Below, piece after piece: positions 8,541 through 16,768 of a stretch of DNA of 45,718 nt. The notes beneath the pieces were generated by a model, which made no database searches, was not told the origin of the DNA, and saw only the letters and a program-made list of their open reading frames with translations. A program made the position numbers and the translations under genes. Source of the DNA: an uncultured Clostridia bacterium (lineage in GTDB: Bacteria > Bacillota > Clostridia > Oscillospirales > Ruminococcaceae); NCBI GenBank assembly GCA_947625915.1, contig CANQPX010000015.1:1-45718 (forward strand), given 5' to 3'. The first letter of the stretch is position 1; each line of letters begins with the position of its first letter.

Positions 8541-11528
8541 TTAATTCTCATTCTTTTCTTCCGTTTCGGCAAGATCGCCGAAAACCGTGTCCGTTTCGTT
8601 GGGGTCAAGCTTTATCGGCGCGGATCCGTCTTTTATCATTTCAAGCATTATCGGCACTATGTCGGGATCAAGCTGCGTTCCGCTGCAATCTTTAAGTTCC
8701 TTCACAATATCGTCTTCCGAAAATGCTTTTATGTAGATCCGGTTGCTGCTCATGGCATCGTATGTGTCGGCTACGCCGATTATCCTTGCGACTTCCGGTA
8801 TGTCATGACCGGAAAGTTTTTCGCAGTAACCCGTTCCGTCATAACGTTCGTGATGATATTTTGCGCCGTCTGCTATACCTTCAAGGGCGGAAAAGTTTTT
8901 CAGTATCTTTCCGCCTATAACAGGGTGCTGACGAATCACTTCACGTTCTTCATCGGTAAGTTTTCCCGGCTTGCGGAGTATGCTGTCGGGTATGCCTATT
9001 TTTCCTATATCGTGCAGCAATGCGATATAATAAATGTTTTCCTGTTCAAGTTTTGATTTTCCCATTCTTTTTGCAAGCTCTGCGGAATATCTTGCAACGC
9101 GCAGCGAATGTCCGTTCGTATAGCGGTCTTTTGCGTCTATTGCTCGTGCAAATGTCATGAGAGACTGTTCGATTATACTGCGGTATTCGTGCTGACGTTT
9201 GCGGATATTCCGTATTTTTATCCATGAGACAAGCAGAACTATGCCAACGCTTGCGGCAATAGTAAGCAGTATCGTCAGCGGGATAAAAAACGGACGCTCG
9301 TAAAGTTTCATTTCTTTTGAAATTGGGAGTTCGTATTCGTTGAAATTTTCCTCGGAGCCGATATCAAAAATTTTCAGGCGGAATGTATATTCTCCTCCGG
9401 GAAGATTGGTATAGCTCACATTTCCGCTTTTTTCGCCGATAATGACCGTTTCTTCCTCGTCAAAACCTTCAAGCATATATGAAATGCCCACATTTGTTGT
9501 TCCGGTGTATGATAAAGCTGCAAAATCTATGGTCATACGTCCTGCGGAACTTTCAAGCCCGAGTTCGCTCGGAGAGCCAAGCTGTTCGCCGTCAACGGAG
9601 ATATTGTTTATTATCCCTTTCGGCAGGATATTTTTCACGGGTTCAAAATCAAAGATGCTTATGCCGTTCCTTGTGGAGATGTAAAGTCTGCCGTCGCTGT
9701 CGGTAAAATGCCATGTATTTGCGTTTATAGAACCCGTCAAGCCGTGTTCAAAGCTGTATTCGTCGGGAATAACGTCCTCGCCGTCAAGTATGCGCTGTTC
9801 ATCATACGCAAGTATGCCGTTGTTCTGCAATATCCATATCATGCCGTCTTTTACAAAGATATCGAAAATACTTCCCGCGCCTTTGCGGATATTTATTTTG
9901 CGGAACTGTTCTCTCTCACGGCAGTAAAGGCTGCTGCCCGCACTGATGAAATATCTGTCGTTGTTCGGATCTTTTGACATTCTCAGAACAACGCCTTCCG
10001 AAAGACCTTCATCAAAGCCGTAGTTCGTTACGGCCCCGTCTTTTATTTTGTATATGCCGCCGCCGTCGCTGCCAACAAGGAGCGCACCGTCCTCGGCTTC
10101 AAGGAAACACAGCACAGAACATACTTCCAAGCCCTCATCGCTGCCGTAATTTTCTGTTACTTTTCCGTCACGGATAATGCTTACGCCGCCCTGTGTACCT
10201 GCCGCTATACTTCCGTCCGAAAGTTCGGTAATGACTCTTACGCTCGTATTTATCAGACCGTTATCACCGTTGAAAACGGTGATGTTCCCGTCGGGAGAAA
10301 GGCAGGCGATGGTGTTTGTGTAAGAATATGACGCTACCCAGAGATCGTCTTTGCTGTCGGTAAACAAGCTGCGGACTCGTTCGCCGTCATATAGTTCCGT
10401 CAGTTGGTTTGAGATCGGCTGCCAATCTTCATCAAACGCAAGAAGTCCGCTGTCTGTGGCGGCATAATATGTTCCGCCCGCTTTTGTCACAGCGTTAAGG
10501 CTGATGTCGGATATCCCCGCTTTGCTGTTCGGCGAACCGAAATAACCTTTTGAATATTTTATAACGCCATGGCTTGCGGAAGCGAGCCAGATATTTCCCT
10601 CATAATCAACGCAGCCGCTGTTTACCGACGCAGTTTTGCTGCTGTCAAGAAAAATTTCCGTGCCGTCGGGAGAAATTATGCAGGCTCCCGTATTTCCGCA
10701 TACTATCATTTTTCCGTCTGAAGTTCTGCTGATGCTGTTATGGGTAAATACCTCATCGGCGGATATTTCGGTTTTAAGTATATCTTCCGGTTCGAGACTT
10801 TCCGTGGGGAATGAGAGTTTGAGTATCTTATCGCCCGAAGAGCCGAGATAGATATTTCCCTCGCTGTCGGCAGCGGTGCAGTATGCCTGTATATCGTCAA
10901 AAAATTCTTCCGAAGCGAATACGCGTTTTGTCACGCCGTTTTCCGCCGCGATAAGTATGCCCGAATTGAGTGCGCCCCAGACTCTGCCGTAATTGTCGAC
11001 GCTTACCGAATAGACTGTTTCGCCGCCCATATGCTCGCCCGTGAAAGGCACGAGCGCACCGTCCTTGATCTCCGCGATACCCGAGTTTGAAGCCGCATAT
11101 ATCCTTCCGTCTGCGCTTTCATCAAAGCCGCGTATGCAAAGAAAACTGTTGTCATCGGGGGAAGAAATGCTGTTCACTGCTCCGTTTTCCAGATAGAACA
11201 CTCCCGCGTCATTTGTGCCTATCCAGAGCCTGCCGTTATGATCCTCAAAGAGAGCTCTTACCGATGATGAAGGGAAGATCCCTTCAAGGCTGAGATTCAG
11301 GAAGCTGCTGCCGTCATATCTTATAAGACCGCCGTAGCTGCCTATCCAGATATATCCGTCTGATGTTTGCAGAACGTCATTTGCCTCGCCCGTAGGCAGA
11401 CCGTTTCTCTCGTTATAGACAGTTATGACATATGAATTATCATTATCCGCCGCATATACCGTTCCTGTGCAGAAGAACACTATGCACATAACTGCTGCGG
11501 CAGCGGCTGCAAGTCGCTTAAAAAGCAT
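8541..11528 (-). CDS. Propeller-sensor HD-GYP phosphodiesterase-like protein
   Basis: A 995-residue protein with a signal peptide (1-26), a long extracellular region of repeated propeller units (for example DGYIWIGSYGGLIRYDG and GRLWIGTNDAGVFYLENG), a Y_Y_Y-type domain near 660-735, one transmembrane segment near 737-757 and a cytoplasmic HD-GYP domain. The HD motif is HDIGKIG at 839-845, and HHERYDGTGY lies near 892-901. HD-GYP domains usually hydrolyse cyclic di-GMP. Here the GYP tripeptide reads GYC, while the metal-ligand histidines and aspartate are kept. The propeller architecture is common in kinases such as BT4673-type sensors; here it is joined to a phosphodiesterase output. AAAGGA precedes the ATG. 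The ligand is unknown. Bases 11529-11700 upstream hold only a promoter region. Confidence 0.92.
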   Translation of the reverse strand: MLFKRLAAAAAAVMCIVFFCTGTVYAADNDNSYVITVYNERNGLPTGEANDVLQTSDGYIWIGSYGGLIRYDGSSFLNLSLEGIFPSSSVRALFEDHNGRLWIGTNDAGVFYLENGAVNSISSPDDNSFLCIRGFDESADGRIYAASNSGIAEIKDGALVPFTGEHMGGETVYSVSVDNYGRVWGALNSGILIAAENGVTKRVFASEEFFDDIQAYCTAADSEGNIYLGSSGDKILKLSFPTESLEPEDILKTEISADEVFTHNSISRTSDGKMIVCGNTGACIISPDGTEIFLDSSKTASVNSGCVDYEGNIWLASASHGVIKYSKGYFGSPNSKAGISDISLNAVTKAGGTYYAATDSGLLAFDEDWQPISNQLTELYDGERVRSLFTDSKDDLWVASYSYTNTIACLSPDGNITVFNGDNGLINTSVRVITELSDGSIAAGTQGGVSIIRDGKVTENYGSDEGLEVCSVLCFLEAEDGALLVGSDGGGIYKIKDGAVTNYGFDEGLSEGVVLRMSKDPNNDRYFISAGSSLYCREREQFRKINIRKGAGSIFDIFVKDGMIWILQNNGILAYDEQRILDGEDVIPDEYSFEHGLTGSINANTWHFTDSDGRLYISTRNGISIFDFEPVKNILPKGIINNISVDGEQLGSPSELGLESSAGRMTIDFAALSYTGTTNVGISYMLEGFDEEETVIIGEKSGNVSYTNLPGGEYTFRLKIFDIGSEENFNEYELPISKEMKLYERPFFIPLTILLTIAASVGIVLLVSWIKIRNIRKRQHEYRSIIEQSLMTFARAIDAKDRYTNGHSLRVARYSAELAKRMGKSKLEQENIYYIALLHDIGKIGIPDSILRKPGKLTDEEREVIRQHPVIGGKILKNFSALEGIADGAKYHHERYDGTGYCEKLSGHDIPEVARIIGVADTYDAMSSNRIYIKAFSEDDIVKELKDCSGTQLDPDIVPIMLEMIKDGSAPIKLDPNETDTVFGDLAETEEKNEN

Positions 11529-11695
11529 AAGATATCTTTCCTTTCGGATATTTTTAGTACAGAACGTATAGTTGTTACGCTATATAACGATATGTTATCC
11601 GCATTTTAAAATATTACAATATATTATATCACAAAGGGATACGCATTTCAATACATCTGTGAGCAGCATAATTGGCATAAAATTAAAAAAAGTGT

Positions 11696-11724
11696 AAAAA
11701 AATATCGGGAACGTGAGTTCCCGA
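11696..11724 (-). terminator. Intrinsic terminator, probably of htrA
   Basis: On the minus strand TCGGGAAC, loop TCAC, GTTCCCGA, then TATTTTTTT. It is in the right orientation to end the htrA transcript, but repeat element E2 (about 330 bases) lies between it and the htrA stop codon. Confidence 0.8.
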
Positions 11725-11727
11725 CAG

Positions 11728-12055
11728 CATACTGTCGAAAAAGTTTTTAACAATTTTGCGCGCAGCGCAAAATTGAGCAAAAAGTTCGCCAGCCTTTCAA
11801 GGCTGCGGTTTCCAAAGGCAGAGCCTTTGGTCGCGCTCCGCAGAGCGCGAAATCCCCTAATGCCTTTAGGAGCTCCGCAGGGGGTGAATTTACGCCGTAG
11901 GCGTAAAGAGGGGGAAGCCCTGCGATAGAGGGCTTCCCCCTTGGCATTAACTATAAATACCATCTAAGCCTTGCCAAACAGCCCGGTGAGCTGTTTGGCA
12001 ATACAGAGCAATTTGTTTTTCTAAAAAATAATTCGTTGTTTGACAACAAACTATA
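11728..12055 (+). mobile_element. Hairpin-mosaic repeat element, copy E2
   Basis: The left end is CATACTGTCGAAAAAG; the right end is a degenerate TTGACAACAAACTATATTATC tail reaching the htrA stop codon. Stem versions: H1 CAATTTTGCGC/GCGCAAAATTG, H2 CAGCCTT/AAGGCTG (unique to this copy), H3 CCAAAGGC/GCCTTTGG, H4 CGCGCTC/GAGCGCG, H6 TTACGCC/GGCGTAA, H7 GGGGGAAGCCCT/AGGGCTTCCCCC, H8 TTGCCAAACAGC/GCTGTTTGGCAA. The box TTGGCATTAA follows H7 as in all copies. It separates htrA from its terminator and is therefore transcribed in antisense orientation with htrA. No clear flanking duplication. Confidence 0.83.
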
Positions 12056-13573
12056 TTATCTTATTATATCTCTGCTCGTGGGATCGTCTTCATCGGTGGT
12101 TACCGCATATCCCGATATTGACGATGTGTCCGGCGCAAGTTCTGCCGTTACTTCAAAAATACTGTTTTCTCCCGTTACCGCTCGGCGGAAAACCGTGAAC
12201 GTCACTTCATCGCCGGGCAGCTTGCCGGAAAGCGCTTCAGTGACTTCCTCCGCGCCGAATACCCTTACTCCGTTGATATGAGTTATGATGTCATACGGAA
12301 TTATGCCCGTGTTTGCAATATCACAGGTCGGGTCTATCTCCATCACGCAAAGTCCCGACATTATGCCGTAACTGCTTGCCGCAGAATCTCCTATCGACGC
12401 ATATGTTATGCCCACTCTTGAACGTGAGGAAACATATCCGTTTGCTATAAGTTCTTCCGCTATCGGCACAGCGTCGTCTATCGCTATGACAAACCCTATA
12501 TTTTCATATGTTTCATGGTTCATCAAAGCTACCGCAACACCAACTACCTGACCGTACATATTTACAAGCGCTCCGCCTGAATTTCCCAGATTGAGCGCAG
12601 CGTCTGTCTGTATGCAGTGGATAGTTGTGCTGCTGATGTAATCGGTATCTATGTTCCTGTCAAGACCTGTTATATGCCCGTAAGTCACAGTATTTTCAAA
12701 ACCTCCGCCTGCGCCTGCAACAGCCGCTTCTTCGCCGATAACGAGATCTGAAGACTCGCCGATCTCCGCTGCCGTAAAGCCGTTACCTTCGACTTTTATC
12801 ACCGCAAGATCGCTTTTTTTGTCCATTCCCACAAATTCCGCTTCAAGTGAAGAACCGTCATAAAAGCTTACGGAAATGCTTTTTGCTCCGTCTATAACGT
12901 GAGCGTTGGTAAGTATATATCCGTCGGAAGTTATAACTATACCCGAACCCGATGAGATCGGCGCATACGGCATAGAATCAAAAATTTCTATCTTCACCTG
13001 TGAAGGGAGTATGACTTTTGCCACGCCTACGGAAGTAAGCAGTCCTGTTTCCTTATCGGCATAGAATTCGTCCTCAATGACAGGCTTTTTTGATGTGGGC
13101 AGTTCGACAACGGTATGGTTCGCCTTATCGGTGATGAGATTTTGTTCCGGATCAAGGGCATTGTTCTTTTCGGTGATGATGTCCCTTCTGCTTACCTGAA
13201 AACCTATTGCCGCAGCAAGTACGACTATTATCACAAAAAGAATTATCACCGCCGTCAGCAGTGCCGCAAAAGCACCGTTTGAAAGTTTTCTTTTTTTAGG
13301 TGCGGGCGGCATAGGCGGAGGAGGGTACATACCGTTGTTCGGCGGAAAATACTGCTGTTCCGCTTGTACATTCGGGCTGTAGGGCGGCGGGAAATTCCCC
13401 GCCGCCATGTTTGGCGGATAATTTTCCTGCGGGATATCCCGATAGGGCATATTATTTTCGCCCGTGATGTTGTTTGTTTCTTCGGGAAGCTGCCCGCCCG
13501 TATTTTCCCGTAATTCTTCGGCGGTCTTATCATTTTCCGCGGAAGATCTGTTTTCATCAAAATTATTGTCCAT
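12056..13573 (-). CDS. htrA: HtrA/DegP-like membrane-anchored serine protease
   Basis: A 505-residue trypsin-fold protease of the cell envelope. A proline-rich cytoplasmic tail (1-97), one transmembrane helix (about 101-124), the protease domain with catalytic His225 (LTNAHVIDGA), Asp255 (KSDLAVIKV) and Ser332 (LNLGNSGGALVN), then a C-terminal PDZ domain (about 390-485). It degrades or refolds misfolded exported proteins. GGAGG sits 6 bases before the ATG. It follows the kinase gene by 55 bases on the same strand, so the order is response regulator, kinase, htrA, like CssR-CssS-HtrA secretion-stress systems (inference from context). The last codons and stop abut repeat element E2. Confidence 0.95.
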   Translation of the reverse strand: MDNNFDENRSSAENDKTAEELRENTGGQLPEETNNITGENNMPYRDIPQENYPPNMAAGNFPPPYSPNVQAEQQYFPPNNGMYPPPPMPPAPKKRKLSNGAFAALLTAVIILFVIIVVLAAAIGFQVSRRDIITEKNNALDPEQNLITDKANHTVVELPTSKKPVIEDEFYADKETGLLTSVGVAKVILPSQVKIEIFDSMPYAPISSGSGIVITSDGYILTNAHVIDGAKSISVSFYDGSSLEAEFVGMDKKSDLAVIKVEGNGFTAAEIGESSDLVIGEEAAVAGAGGGFENTVTYGHITGLDRNIDTDYISSTTIHCIQTDAALNLGNSGGALVNMYGQVVGVAVALMNHETYENIGFVIAIDDAVPIAEELIANGYVSSRSRVGITYASIGDSAASSYGIMSGLCVMEIDPTCDIANTGIIPYDIITHINGVRVFGAEEVTEALSGKLPGDEVTFTVFRRAVTGENSIFEVTAELAPDTSSISGYAVTTDEDDPTSRDIIR

Positions 13574-13600
13574 GTAACGCCTCCGTAAAATCGCTTACAG

Positions 13601-13628
13601 CACTGTCCGCATTAAAAAAGCGGACAGT
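13601..13628. other. Intergenic hairpin between kinase and htrA
   Basis: ACTGTCCGC and GCGGACAGT form a 9-bp stem with an A-rich loop. On the minus strand, along which the genes are read, no T-run follows the stem (GCTGTAAG comes next), so it is unlikely to be a full terminator. It may be a processing or stability element between the two cistrons. Confidence 0.5.
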
Positions 13629-15032
13629 TTATTTTTTCAATGAAAATTCAAATTCGGCATATTTATTTGTTTCGCTCCTTACCGTGACTGTGCCGTCATG
13701 CAGCTTTATGAGCGAACGGACTATCGAAAGTCCCAATCCGACTCCGGTAGGATCTATCCCCCTTGATTCGTCTGTCTTATAGAAACGTTCAAATACTTTG
13801 GAGATCTCATCTTTTGTAAGACCTTCGCCGCTGTTTCTCACCGCAACGATATCGTTCGTTTCATCTTCCGAGAAAGAGAACTCTATGTACCCGTCTTGGT
13901 CAACGAACTTTACGGCATTTTCCACAAGGTTATAAACCACCTGTTTTATAAGATCTTCATCGGCATTTACGATGAACGGTCCTCTGTCAAGACCTCTCAC
14001 TTCGACATTTTTTTCTTCTATCTTTTTCTCGAAGTTCAGGAGCGTTGAGAATATTATCGGAATGATGTCAAATTTTTCTTTGGAAATAGTAAGTTCGCCT
14101 GCTTCATATTTTGAGACATTGAGCATTGATCTTACGAGCCTTGCGAGCCTGTTTATTTCCGATGAAACTATTTTCAGGTAATGTTCCTGTTTTTCGGGCG
14201 GGATAGTTCCGTCAAGTATGCCGTCTATAAATCCGCCTATAGTCGTCATAGGTGTTTTTAACTCATGGGAAACGTTTGAAACGAAAGTTTTTCTGTTTTC
14301 TTCTATCTGTTCGAGAGAACCTGCCATTTTGTTAAGGGAGATCGCAAGAAATCCCAGTTCGTTATCGTCCGCAACGCTGAGTTTTTTTGTGAAGTCGCCT
14401 TTCCCGAATCTTTTTGCCGCAAGCGTCATTTCTCTTACAGGCGCAAGTATACGTTTTGTTGAAAAATACATTATCACAAACACCAATGCAAGTATCATCA
14501 CCGTTACCGCCATAAGTGTTATGACAAGCTTTAATATATAATCCGTGAGACTTTTTATTGAAAGCCTTCCAAAAACATAGAACGTTTCTCCGAAAAGCTC
14601 GATCTTATATGCGGAGTTGAAATAGTCGTCCTTATAGTAATTGTTAAGGCTGCTGAGTTCGTAAAAGCCTTCTTCTCCGATCTTTCCGAGGATATCGCTG
14701 CCGAACGGTCTCTCTGTATGAGAACACGGCGATGCCTCGGAACATACCAAAGCAACGCCGTTCTGATCTGCAAGTGTAAAATCTGCGTCCGACAATCCGG
14801 ACAGGTCTGAATATATTTTTTTGATCCCGTCCTCGGCGATCATGCCTTCGTGTTCCGAAACGGATACGGTCGCTTGTGCGGCATCATGTACAAGTGTATC
14901 GAGATATTTATGTCTGTCAGCTTTATAGTATTCTCCCGACACTACCAACAGCACTGCGCTTATGCATATCACAGCCGCCGCAAGGAATACGGAACTCAGA
15001 TAAAAGAATTCTCCGGAAATGCTTTTATGCAT
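13629..15032 (-). CDS. Sensor histidine kinase with HAMP domain
   Basis: A kinase of 467 residues from ATG 15032. Two transmembrane segments (about 10-34 and 167-192) enclose an extracytoplasmic sensor of about 130 residues. HAMP follows, then HisKA with the phospho-histidine in SNVSHELKTPMTT (about residue 256) and HATPase with NLVENAVKF and GVGLGLSIV. ATG 15032 overlaps the stop of the upstream response regulator by 8 bases (ATGCATAA) with GAGGA just before it; an in-frame TTG at 15053 is possible but less likely. It is the partner of the regulator at 15025-15729 and is followed by htrA, which suggests it senses envelope or secretion stress. Confidence 0.93.
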   Translation of the reverse strand: MHKSISGEFFYLSSVFLAAAVICISAVLLVVSGEYYKADRHKYLDTLVHDAAQATVSVSEHEGMIAEDGIKKIYSDLSGLSDADFTLADQNGVALVCSEASPCSHTERPFGSDILGKIGEEGFYELSSLNNYYKDDYFNSAYKIELFGETFYVFGRLSIKSLTDYILKLVITLMAVTVMILALVFVIMYFSTKRILAPVREMTLAAKRFGKGDFTKKLSVADDNELGFLAISLNKMAGSLEQIEENRKTFVSNVSHELKTPMTTIGGFIDGILDGTIPPEKQEHYLKIVSSEINRLARLVRSMLNVSKYEAGELTISKEKFDIIPIIFSTLLNFEKKIEEKNVEVRGLDRGPFIVNADEDLIKQVVYNLVENAVKFVDQDGYIEFSFSEDETNDIVAVRNSGEGLTKDEISKVFERFYKTDESRGIDPTGVGLGLSIVRSLIKLHDGTVTVRSETNKYAEFEFSLKK

Positions 15033-15729
15033 TAGCGTCCTCGTCCGCTTCAAATTTATAGCCTACGCCCCATACGGTTTTGAGAGCCCATTTATCCGAG
15101 ACTCCCTCGAGCTTTTCGCGCAGACGTTTTATATGGACGTCTATAGTTCTTGAATCGCCGTAATACTCAAATCCCCAGACTTCATCGAGGAGCTGATCGC
15201 GGGTATAAACGCGGTTCGGGTTTGAAGCAAGATAGAACAGCAGTTCCAGTTCCTTGGGAGGGGTATCCATAACTTTTCCGTCAACGCGCAGCTCATATCT
15301 TGTCATATTGACAACGAGCTTATCGTAACGTACTTCCTTGACTTCGGATTCTGCGCCCGACTGACCGATACGGCGGGCAACTGCTTTTATTCTTGCGATA
15401 ACTTCCTTAGTATCGAAAGGTTTTACGATATAGTCGTCCGCTCCCAGTTCAAGACCGAGGACTTTATCGAAAGTTTCGCTCTTGGCAGTTATCATTATAA
15501 TAGGTACATTGGATTTTTTTCTGATCTCGCGGCACACCTGCCAGCCGTCCAATTCGGGCAGCATGATATCCAGAAGGACTATATCAGGTTTAAGTGCATT
15601 GAATTTAACAACAGCTTCTTCGCCGTCGTGGGAAATTATGACTCCCCAGCCTTCCTTTTCAAGATACAGCTTCAGGAGTTCGCAGATATTGTTGTCATCG
15701 TCGACTACTAAAACTTTTCCGAGTGCCAT
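15025..15729 (-). CDS. OmpR/PhoB-family response regulator
   Basis: A 234-residue transcription factor. The receiver domain has acidic residues DDD (10-12), phospho-acceptor Asp54 (VLLDIMLPELDG) and the conserved Lys in DDYIVKPFD. The C-terminal winged helix includes LELLFYLASNPNRVYTRDQLLDEVWGFEYYGDSRTIDVHIKRLR. It probably activates or represses genes in response to the kinase encoded directly downstream, with htrA as a likely target (inference). RBS AAAGGA lies 9 bases before the ATG. It is the first gene of the minus-strand unit. Confidence 0.95.
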   Translation of the reverse strand: MALGKVLVVDDDNNICELLKLYLEKEGWGVIISHDGEEAVVKFNALKPDIVLLDIMLPELDGWQVCREIRKKSNVPIIMITAKSETFDKVLGLELGADDYIVKPFDTKEVIARIKAVARRIGQSGAESEVKEVRYDKLVVNMTRYELRVDGKVMDTPPKELELLFYLASNPNRVYTRDQLLDEVWGFEYYGDSRTIDVHIKRLREKLEGVSDKWALKTVWGVGYKFEADEDANA

Positions 15730-16046
15730 ATTTGACCATCCTTTCTTAATTCCGTTATTTGGATCGCGACCACTTGCGGTTTAGCAGATACACACGGACA
15801 GCTTCCGCATAAGTGTAAAAGAACAGCGGTAAAATTGTTCGCAGAGGGAAATAACAAAAACATTTCAAAGAATAATATACAATACTTATTATAGCAGAAT
15901 AGTTGCCGCAATAAATTAACATTCTATGTCTTAACAATTTCCTGTTTGTAAATTTAACAAAATATCGCTTTTTTGATTAAAAAAGTAAAAAAAAATATTC
16001 ATTTTTAAAATAGTCGCAATTTTTGAATAAAATGGTATTATGACCT
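15730..16046. other. Gene-free stretch upstream of the response regulator
   Basis: AT-rich DNA with a minus-strand TATAAT at 15893-15888 that could serve the regulator operon, but no convincing -35 box at 17 bases. I see no gene, riboswitch or repeat in it apart from homopolymer A/T runs next to element E3. Confidence 0.4.
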
Positions 16047-16394
16047 TAGCCTGTAGAAAAAGTATTTGTAAAAAATATGGTTGTTTGAAAACGGACTGTT
16101 TTATAAAAACAAATTGCTCTGTATTGCAAAACAGCTCACCGGGCTGTTTTGCAAGGCTTAAATGGTATAATCCGTTAATGCCAAGGGGAACGCTCTCTCT
16201 TGCAGAGCGTTCCCCTCTTGCAACCTTCGGTTGCAATTCACCCCTTTGCAGAGGCGCCTTCGTATGGGGAATTCCGCCGTCTGCGGACGGCGGCAAGGGC
16301 TCCGCCCCTTGACCCCGCCAGCGCGGCTGCGCTGGACCAGCTTTTCAATTTTGCGCTGCGCGCAAAATTGTTAAAAAACTTTTTTGACAAGCTG
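16047..16394 (-). mobile_element. Hairpin-mosaic repeat element, copy E3
   Basis: Inserted in reverse orientation in the divergent gap between the response regulator and the CAP-protein gene. The ends read TAGCCTGTAGAAAAAG and CTTTTTTGACAAGCTG. A 14-base direct repeat with one mismatch flanks it: TGGTATTATGACCT (16033-16046) and TGGTATTATTACCT (16395-16408). In element orientation: H1 CAATTTTGCGC type, H2 CCAGCGC/GCGCTGG, H3 CAAGGGGC/GCCCTTG, H4 CCGCCGTC/GACGGCGG, H6 TTGCAACC/GGTTGCAA, H7 GGGGAACGCTCT type, H8 TTGCAAAACAGC type. The tail module (GTCCGTTTTCAAACAACC) is like that of E1. Bases 16409-16603 that follow show nothing recognisable. Confidence 0.85.
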
Positions 16395-16603
16395 TGGTAT
16401 TATTACCTGTAATTTACCTTTGTAATTATTTGAAAAAAATGAAATATATGGTCTTTTCACCTTTGCTTTAAAAGAAAACATAACTCTTAATAGAAATTTA
16501 AAGTTCCTTTTAATTCAATTAACAGCATAATTTGCGGCTTTTAAAAGCAATAAGTTCTTTTACGGGAGAAAATTTACCCTTATTTTATGGAAAACATTTT
16601 GCA

Positions 16604-16632
16604 TTGACTTTGTTTGCCACGGGTGTTATCCT
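16604..16632 (+). promoter_or_regulatory. Predicted promoter of the CAP-protein gene
   Basis: TTGACT (16604-16609), 17 bases, TATCCT (16627-16632). It would give a leader of about 130 bases. Confidence 0.65.
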
Positions 16633-16640
16633 CAAATTAA

Positions 16641-16746
16641 GGATCTGCCAACATAGGAAATGTATGCGGCGGCTCGGGATATAATTTTGCCCTTGCAGGG
16701 ATCTTTCCGGAAAGCCGTGTACATTTTCCTATGCCGGCAGCTGCCG
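16641..16746 (+). ncRNA. Structured 5' leader of the CAP-protein mRNA
   Basis: A long closing stem is visible: CTGCC (16645-16649) with GGCAG (16736-16740), CATAGGAAA (16652-16660) with TTTCCTATG (16725-16733), and TGTA (16661-16664) with TACA (16720-16723). CGGCT/AGCCG (16670-16674, 16713-16717) extends it inward over a GC-rich terminal part. An overlapping palindrome, CGGCAGCTGCCG (16735-16746), offers a competing fold just before the AAGGAGG. I do not recognise a known riboswitch class; the motifs of the c-di-GMP and c-di-AMP classes are absent. Regulatory function is inferred. Confidence 0.5.
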
Positions 16747-16768
16747 AAAAAATGTAAGGAGGTATACT

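Noticed and set aside
8343-9056. Long plus-strand frames opposite the HD-GYP gene and opposite other large genes (for example 2645-3079, 35684-36436 and 37578-38486)
   Set aside because: They are antisense shadows of clearly recognised proteins on the other strand, with no motifs or ribosome-binding sites of their own.
11595-11963. Open reading frames across the repeat elements (also around 8070-8390, 15931-16312, 29080-29292, 33544-33744 and 45177-45659)
   Set aside because: They arise because the hairpin-rich repeats are read through in several frames. The same DNA gives different peptides in different copies, both strands are open, and none has a good ribosome-binding site or a conserved product.
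13601-13628. Terminator between the sensor kinase and htrA
   Set aside because: The T-rich tail is on the plus strand, opposite to the genes, so it should not stop minus-strand transcription.
16641-16746. Cyclic di-GMP or cyclic di-AMP riboswitch before the CAP-protein gene
   Set aside because: Tempting because such genes often have one, but the conserved sequences of those classes are absent. Only an unclassified structured leader is claimed.
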